Of a stretch of DNA of 64,000 nt, positions 60,796 through 64,000 are shown piece after piece. The translations under genes were made by a program, and so were the position numbers. Source of the stretch: an uncultured SAR116 cluster alpha proteobacterium (lineage in GTDB: Bacteria; Pseudomonadota; Alphaproteobacteria; Puniceispirillales; Marisalimonadaceae); contig CACOAO010000002.1 in the NCBI GenBank assembly GCA_902625215.1, positions 62,001-126,000 on the forward strand. Direction: 5' to 3'. How positions within the stretch are numbered: the stretch's first letter is position 1; every line of letters starts with the position of its first letter. Under the pieces are notes generated by a model. The model was not told the origin of the DNA and searched no databases. It worked only from the letters and a program-made list of their open reading frames with translations.

Positions 60796-61932
60796 ATGAT
60801 GATGACAAAACTTACAATAAATGTAAATGGATATATAGAAGGTTTTTATGGCCGATTATTGAAATGGTCTGAAAGACATATTCTCCTTAAAAAATTAAGT
60901 TCTTGTAACTTTAATACCTATTTTTATTGCCCAAAAGAAGATTTGAAACACAGACTAAAATGGAGAGAGGCGTATACAAATAAATGGCTACTTGCTTTCA
61001 AGAACTTTTGTGAAACTGCAAAAACTCATAAAGTAAACATTATTATTGGTATTTCACCTGGGTTGGATTTTAATTTTAAAGAAAATAGTCCTGATTTTAA
61101 TACACTAGTTAAAAAGGCAAAAATATTAAAGTCAAAAGGAGCAACAAGTATTGTATTAATGTTTGACGATATTGAACCTTACGCAATTAATGGTAACGTA
61201 TCAGAGGGTCTTTTGCACGCTAAACTTGCAAATTATCTATCAAAAAAATTGAATGAAGAGATACTTGTTGTGCCGAGAGTATATTGCGACGAATTAATTG
61301 TAAATGGAAGTTCTTACTTGGATGATTTCAATAAAAATTTAAATAAGGATATAACAATATTTTACTGCGGGAAAAAAATCATATCAGATACTAATAAAAA
61401 AAGAGAATTAAATACAATTCGAAAAACAAGTTCTAATAAAATAATCTTTTGGGATAATTTGTATGCAAATGATTATTGCCCAAAAAAAATCTTTCTAGGT
61501 CCATACTTTGGTAGATCAAATTTTAATAATACAATGGTTAACTTAACTGGACTTATTAAAACAGATTTATTTATCCTTGATTTGATAAAACTAACTTTTG
61601 AGCACGAAAATATAGAAGCTGGTTGGATAAATGTCTTACAAAAATATAATATTCCAAAACAGTTTAACATAATTTGTAATTATTTTTTTCCAATTAACTC
61701 TAAACAAAAAAATAAAATTAGACTTAACAGTTATCAACAAGAAACTGAAGCACTTGATTTTTTACTGTGGAAGTGGAAAATTCCTCTTTCTAGAGAATGG
61801 TATCAGTATATGTTAATATTAAAACAAGATTTACAACTTTTAAATGAAAATTTAAAAGATAATCGTATAGAAAAAATCTTTCCAGCACCCTTGAAAGAAG
61901 CTTTATTCAAATTGAAATGGAGAAACAAATGA
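60796..61932 (+). CDS. GH84-like beta-N-acetylglucosaminidase, cytoplasmic
   Basis: A 378-aa protein matching the catalytic barrel of glycoside hydrolase family 84 (O-GlcNAcase/hyaluronidase-like). GYIEGFYGRLLKWSER near residue 11, FNTYFYCPKEDLKHRLKWREAY near 37-58, and GISPGLDF near 80 are family landmarks. The adjacent catalytic aspartates appear in VLMFDDIEP near 122, and FWDNLYANDY near 220 corresponds to the sugar-binding WDN. There is no signal peptide and no extra domain. GH84 enzymes hydrolyse terminal beta-GlcNAc by substrate-assisted catalysis. Between anmK and murQ-type genes, removal of GlcNAc from imported GlcNAc-anhMurNAc is a reasonable hypothesis. The TGA overlaps the mmsB ATG. 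Confidence 0.82.
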   Translation: MMMTKLTINVNGYIEGFYGRLLKWSERHILLKKLSSCNFNTYFYCPKEDLKHRLKWREAYTNKWLLAFKNFCETAKTHKVNIIIGISPGLDFNFKENSPDFNTLVKKAKILKSKGATSIVLMFDDIEPYAINGNVSEGLLHAKLANYLSKKLNEEILVVPRVYCDELIVNGSSYLDDFNKNLNKDITIFYCGKKIISDTNKKRELNTIRKTSSNKIIFWDNLYANDYCPKKIFLGPYFGRSNFNNTMVNLTGLIKTDLFILDLIKLTFEHENIEAGWINVLQKYNIPKQFNIICNYFFPINSKQKNKIRLNSYQQETEALDFLLWKWKIPLSREWYQYMLILKQDLQLLNENLKDNRIEKIFPAPLKEALFKLKWRNK

Positions 61933-62801
61933 AAAAAATTGGTTTTATTGGATTAGGAAATATGGGTTTTTTTATGTCAAAAAATCTCTCTACTAATAAT
62001 TACATTGTAAATGGATATGACGTTAACCAAGAAGTATTTGTAGAATTAAAAGCTTATGGCGTTAATCAAAAATCATCTATTGAGGAAGTTAGTCAAGAAA
62101 ATGAGATTATAATAACCATGCTTCCAAATGGAAAAATAGTTGAGGAAGTATGGACATTATTAATGAAAGATATAAAACCAAAAACATTAATTGTTGATTG
62201 TTCTACGATTGACATTGAAACAACAAAAAAATTACATAACTTAGCAGAGGGTAAAAAAATCCTATCATTAGACGCTCCTGTTTCAGGGGGTACTATTGGG
62301 GCTAATAATGGCTCTTTAACTTTTATGGTTGGAGGTAAAGTTGAAGCATACAAAAAAATGTTGCCACTATTTGAAATCATGGGAAAAAAGTCAATTTTAT
62401 GTGGTGAAGCTGGATTAGGACAAGCCACTAAAATGTGTAATAATTTGTTGTTAGCAATAACTATGTCTGGTTTAGGTGAAGCAATCAAATTAGCAAATTC
62501 ACAACATTTAGATATGAATAAATTCTATGATGTTTTATCAACTTCAACAGGATCTTGTTGGGCTTTAAACAATTACTCACCAATAAAAGGAGTTGGACCT
62601 AACAGTCCTGCAGATAATGATTTTAAGCCAGGCTTTTCTTCTCAACTTATGTTTAAAGATTTAACTTTAGCTTTATCTGCTGCTGTTGATGCAAATATTA
62701 ATTTAGAAATCGGAAAAAAAGTTTTAACTAATTATGAAGAATTAGTAAATAAAAATAAAGGAAATTTAGATTTTTCAAGCATAGTAAATTTAGAAAAATA
62801 A
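61929..62801 (+). CDS. mmsB: 3-hydroxyisobutyrate dehydrogenase
   Basis: A beta-hydroxyacid dehydrogenase of about 290 aa. The NAD motif FIGLGNMGFFMSKNL is at residues 5-19, substrate-binding DAPVSGGTIGANNGSLTFM near 117, and the catalytic Lys in GLGQATKMCNNLLL near 163. It oxidises 3-hydroxyisobutyrate to methylmalonate semialdehyde in valine degradation, following the HIBCH-type hydrolase at 12.3-13.3 kb. I choose ATG 61929, preceded by GGAG, forming an ATGA overlap with the GH84 stop; the ATG at 61917 is in frame but itself contains this GGAG. Tartronate-semialdehyde reductase is a less likely alternative. Confidence 0.9.
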   Translation: MKKIGFIGLGNMGFFMSKNLSTNNYIVNGYDVNQEVFVELKAYGVNQKSSIEEVSQENEIIITMLPNGKIVEEVWTLLMKDIKPKTLIVDCSTIDIETTKKLHNLAEGKKILSLDAPVSGGTIGANNGSLTFMVGGKVEAYKKMLPLFEIMGKKSILCGEAGLGQATKMCNNLLLAITMSGLGEAIKLANSQHLDMNKFYDVLSTSTGSCWALNNYSPIKGVGPNSPADNDFKPGFSSQLMFKDLTLALSAAVDANINLEIGKKVLTNYEELVNKNKGNLDFSSIVNLEK

Positions 62802-62828
62802 CATTGATTTAAAATATTTTATAATCCT

Positions 62829-62846
62829 AAGATTTTTATCTTTTTT
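62829..62846 (+). terminator. Weak hairpin with T run after mmsB
   Basis: AAGAT and ATCTT enclose TTTT and are followed by further T residues, 28 bp after the mmsB stop. The stem is only 5 bp and AT-rich, so termination would be inefficient. The remaining 140 bp up to the hppA stop contain nothing I can assign. Confidence 0.3.
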
Positions 62847-62989
62847 GAATGTTTTTTATTAAGAATTATTCAAGTTCACCATTAAGTTAAAATTTGTAAC
62901 AAAAAAAGTATGTAATTATGTTTTAACAATTATTGACCCGATTACTTAAATGATATCAATTAATATTAAATAGAATCCAATTAGACTTT

Positions 62990-64000
62990 TTATAATAATG
63001 GAGCTATTACCAAACTAACAATAGCCATTACATTAATTAAAATATTCATTGATGGTCCAGAAGTGTCTTTTAATGGATCTCCAACTGTGTCTCCTACAAC
63101 AGCTGCTTTATGAATCTCAGAACCTTTACCACCAAAATTTCCTTTTTCAACAAACTTCTTTGCATTATCCCAAGCACCACCGGCATTGGACATCATTAAA
63201 GCCATCATTACACAACATATAAGTGCACCACCTAACATTCCCCCTAATGCTTTTGGACCTAATAAAAATCCAACTACGACAGGTGATAGTACCGCTAAAG
63301 CTCCAGGTAAAATCATTTTTCGCAGCGCAGCTCTTGTTGCAATGTCTACACATCTGGCAGTATCAGGCTTTGCTTTGCCTTCTAACAAGCCTGGAATTTC
63401 TTTGAATTGTCTTCTAATTTCTTTAATCATATCAAAAGCAGCATCCCCTACTGCGGTCATCGTCAATGAACTAACAATAAATGGAAAAATCCCACCTAAA
63501 AACATTCCACATAAAACTAAGGGATCATTAATAGCTAAAACGAAAGTTGAATCTTTTGCTGAAATTTTCTCAATATAGGCACTTATTAGGGCTAATGCAG
63601 CTAAAGCTGCTGCACTTATAGCAAACCCCTTACCAATGGCTGCTGTTGTGTTCCCAACCTCGTCAAGTGAGTCTGTAATATCTCTAGTTTCCTTACCCAT
63701 TTCAGACATTTCCGCAATACCACCGGCATTATCAGCAACTGGACCATATGCATCTATAGCCATTGTAATACCAACAGTACTTAACATACCTACAGCAGCA
63801 ATACCTACACCATAAAGACCTGCATAAATATTGGATATAAAAATAATACAAACAATTGTTAAAACAGGTATAGCGACGGATTGCATGCCTGTAGCCAAAC
63901 CAGAAATTAGGACAGTTGCTGAACCTGTTTCTCCATCTTTAGCAATTTTTTTAACAGGGCTTCCACCTGTATAATATTCAGTTACTAACCCTACTATAAT
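62990..64000 (-). CDS. hppA: Membrane-bound pyrophosphatase (HppA), C-terminal part
   Basis: The frame runs off the right window edge, so the N-terminal half is missing; about 336 residues remain. At the edge the coded segment reads [14 protein letters not shown], followed by [27 protein letters not shown], the cofactor region [13 protein letters not shown] and the C-terminal catalytic loop [11 protein letters not shown]. It is a polytopic ion pump driven by PPi hydrolysis. The residues after GNTT are Ala-Ala, with Gly-Lys following, the pattern of K+-dependent enzymes, where K+-independent pumps have Lys. H+ or Na+ transport cannot be decided from this part. Confidence 0.92.
   Translation of the reverse strand: MIVGLVTEYYTGGSPVKKIAKDGETGSATVLISGLATGMQSVAIPVLTIVCIIFISNIYAGLYGVGIAAVGMLSTVGITMAIDAYGPVADNAGGIAEMSEMGKETRDITDSLDEVGNTTAAIGKGFAISAAALAALALISAYIEKISAKDSTFVLAINDPLVLCGMFLGGIFPFIVSSLTMTAVGDAAFDMIKEIRRQFKEIPGLLEGKAKPDTARCVDIATRAALRKMILPGALAVLSPVVVGFLLGPKALGGMLGGALICCVMMALMMSNAGGAWDNAKKFVEKGNFGGKGSEIHKAAVVGDTVGDPLKDTSGPSMNILINVMAIVSLVIAPLL

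Noticed and set aside
1-64000. CRISPR arrays, insertion sequences, integrons, attachment sites or an origin of replication
   Set aside because: No regularly spaced repeats, transposase or integrase genes, long terminal repeats, or DnaA-box clusters were noticed in any strand.

Overview
The window is a 64 kb piece of an AT-rich bacterial chromosome (about 30% G+C by eye). Intergenic gaps are very short and never exceed 300 bp. It most likely comes from a streamlined marine alphaproteobacterium. The reasons are a GapR (DUF2312) gene and a neighbouring DUF1244 gene, both largely alphaproteobacterial families, an MntR-type regulator, a large acyl-CoA dehydrogenase of the DmdC type, and many acyl-CoA and branched-chain amino acid catabolic genes. 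The genus cannot be read from the sequence; AEGEAN-169/HIMB59-like or SAR116-like relatives are guesses. I see no tRNA, rRNA, CRISPR array, insertion sequence or prophage.

Region 1 (1-22 kb) is carbon catabolism. After the tail of a large acyl-CoA dehydrogenase comes a plus-strand operon encoding an acyl-CoA synthetase, a complete Liv/HAAT-type ABC importer, a PaaK-like CoA ligase, an SDR dehydrogenase and a MaoC hydratase. This looks like import coupled to CoA activation and beta-oxidation. The substrate-binding-protein gene is bracketed by two perfect 9-bp hairpins. A minus-strand block follows with GlpE rhodanese, thiolase, 3-hydroxyisobutyryl-CoA hydrolase, isobutyryl-CoA dehydrogenase-like, GMC oxidoreductase and an ECHDC3-like crotonase. 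This is partly valine catabolism, and an mmsB gene lies at 61.9 kb. Next is a kinase/SDR/acyl-CoA dehydrogenase/HAD group that resembles ACAD10/11 and the levulinate (Lva) pathway split into separate genes.

Region 2 (22-34.5 kb) is housekeeping: RNA methyltransferases, sufE, an ArnT-like GT39 enzyme, mntR with a candidate operator, DUF1244-gapR-pyrF-queF, an MFS carrier tail-to-tail with acetoacetyl-CoA ligase, a pterin dehydratase, an FMN reductase and pyrC.

Region 3 (34.5-58.8 kb) is a surface-polysaccharide locus. It has a UDP-HexNAc dehydrogenase and a UDP-uronate epimerase, then a nonulosonic (sialic-type) acid set neuB-neuC-neuA. Embedded in that set are a methyltransferase, a 2-hydroxyacid dehydrogenase and a DapA/NanA-family aldolase. 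Then come a CMP-sugar-type GT-B enzyme, a Wzx flippase, several transferases, a WecA/MraY-like initiating transferase, the dTDP-rhamnose genes with rfbC inverted, and manC. No Wzy polymerase is recognisable.

Region 4 (51.8-62 kb) is interleaved with the end of region 3. It is a dispersed cell-wall recycling set lacking signal peptides: murQ, a YkfC-like NlpC/P60 peptidase, a zinc amidase, anmK, a PIG-L deacetylase and a GH84-type beta-N-acetylglucosaminidase. The GH84 enzyme could fill the cytoplasmic NagZ step. I consider this the most interesting hypothesis in the window. The window ends with mmsB and the 3' part of a membrane pyrophosphatase with K+-dependent-type signature residues.

Five of eleven convergent gene pairs share a 4-nt (T/C)TAA double stop, a sign of extreme compaction.
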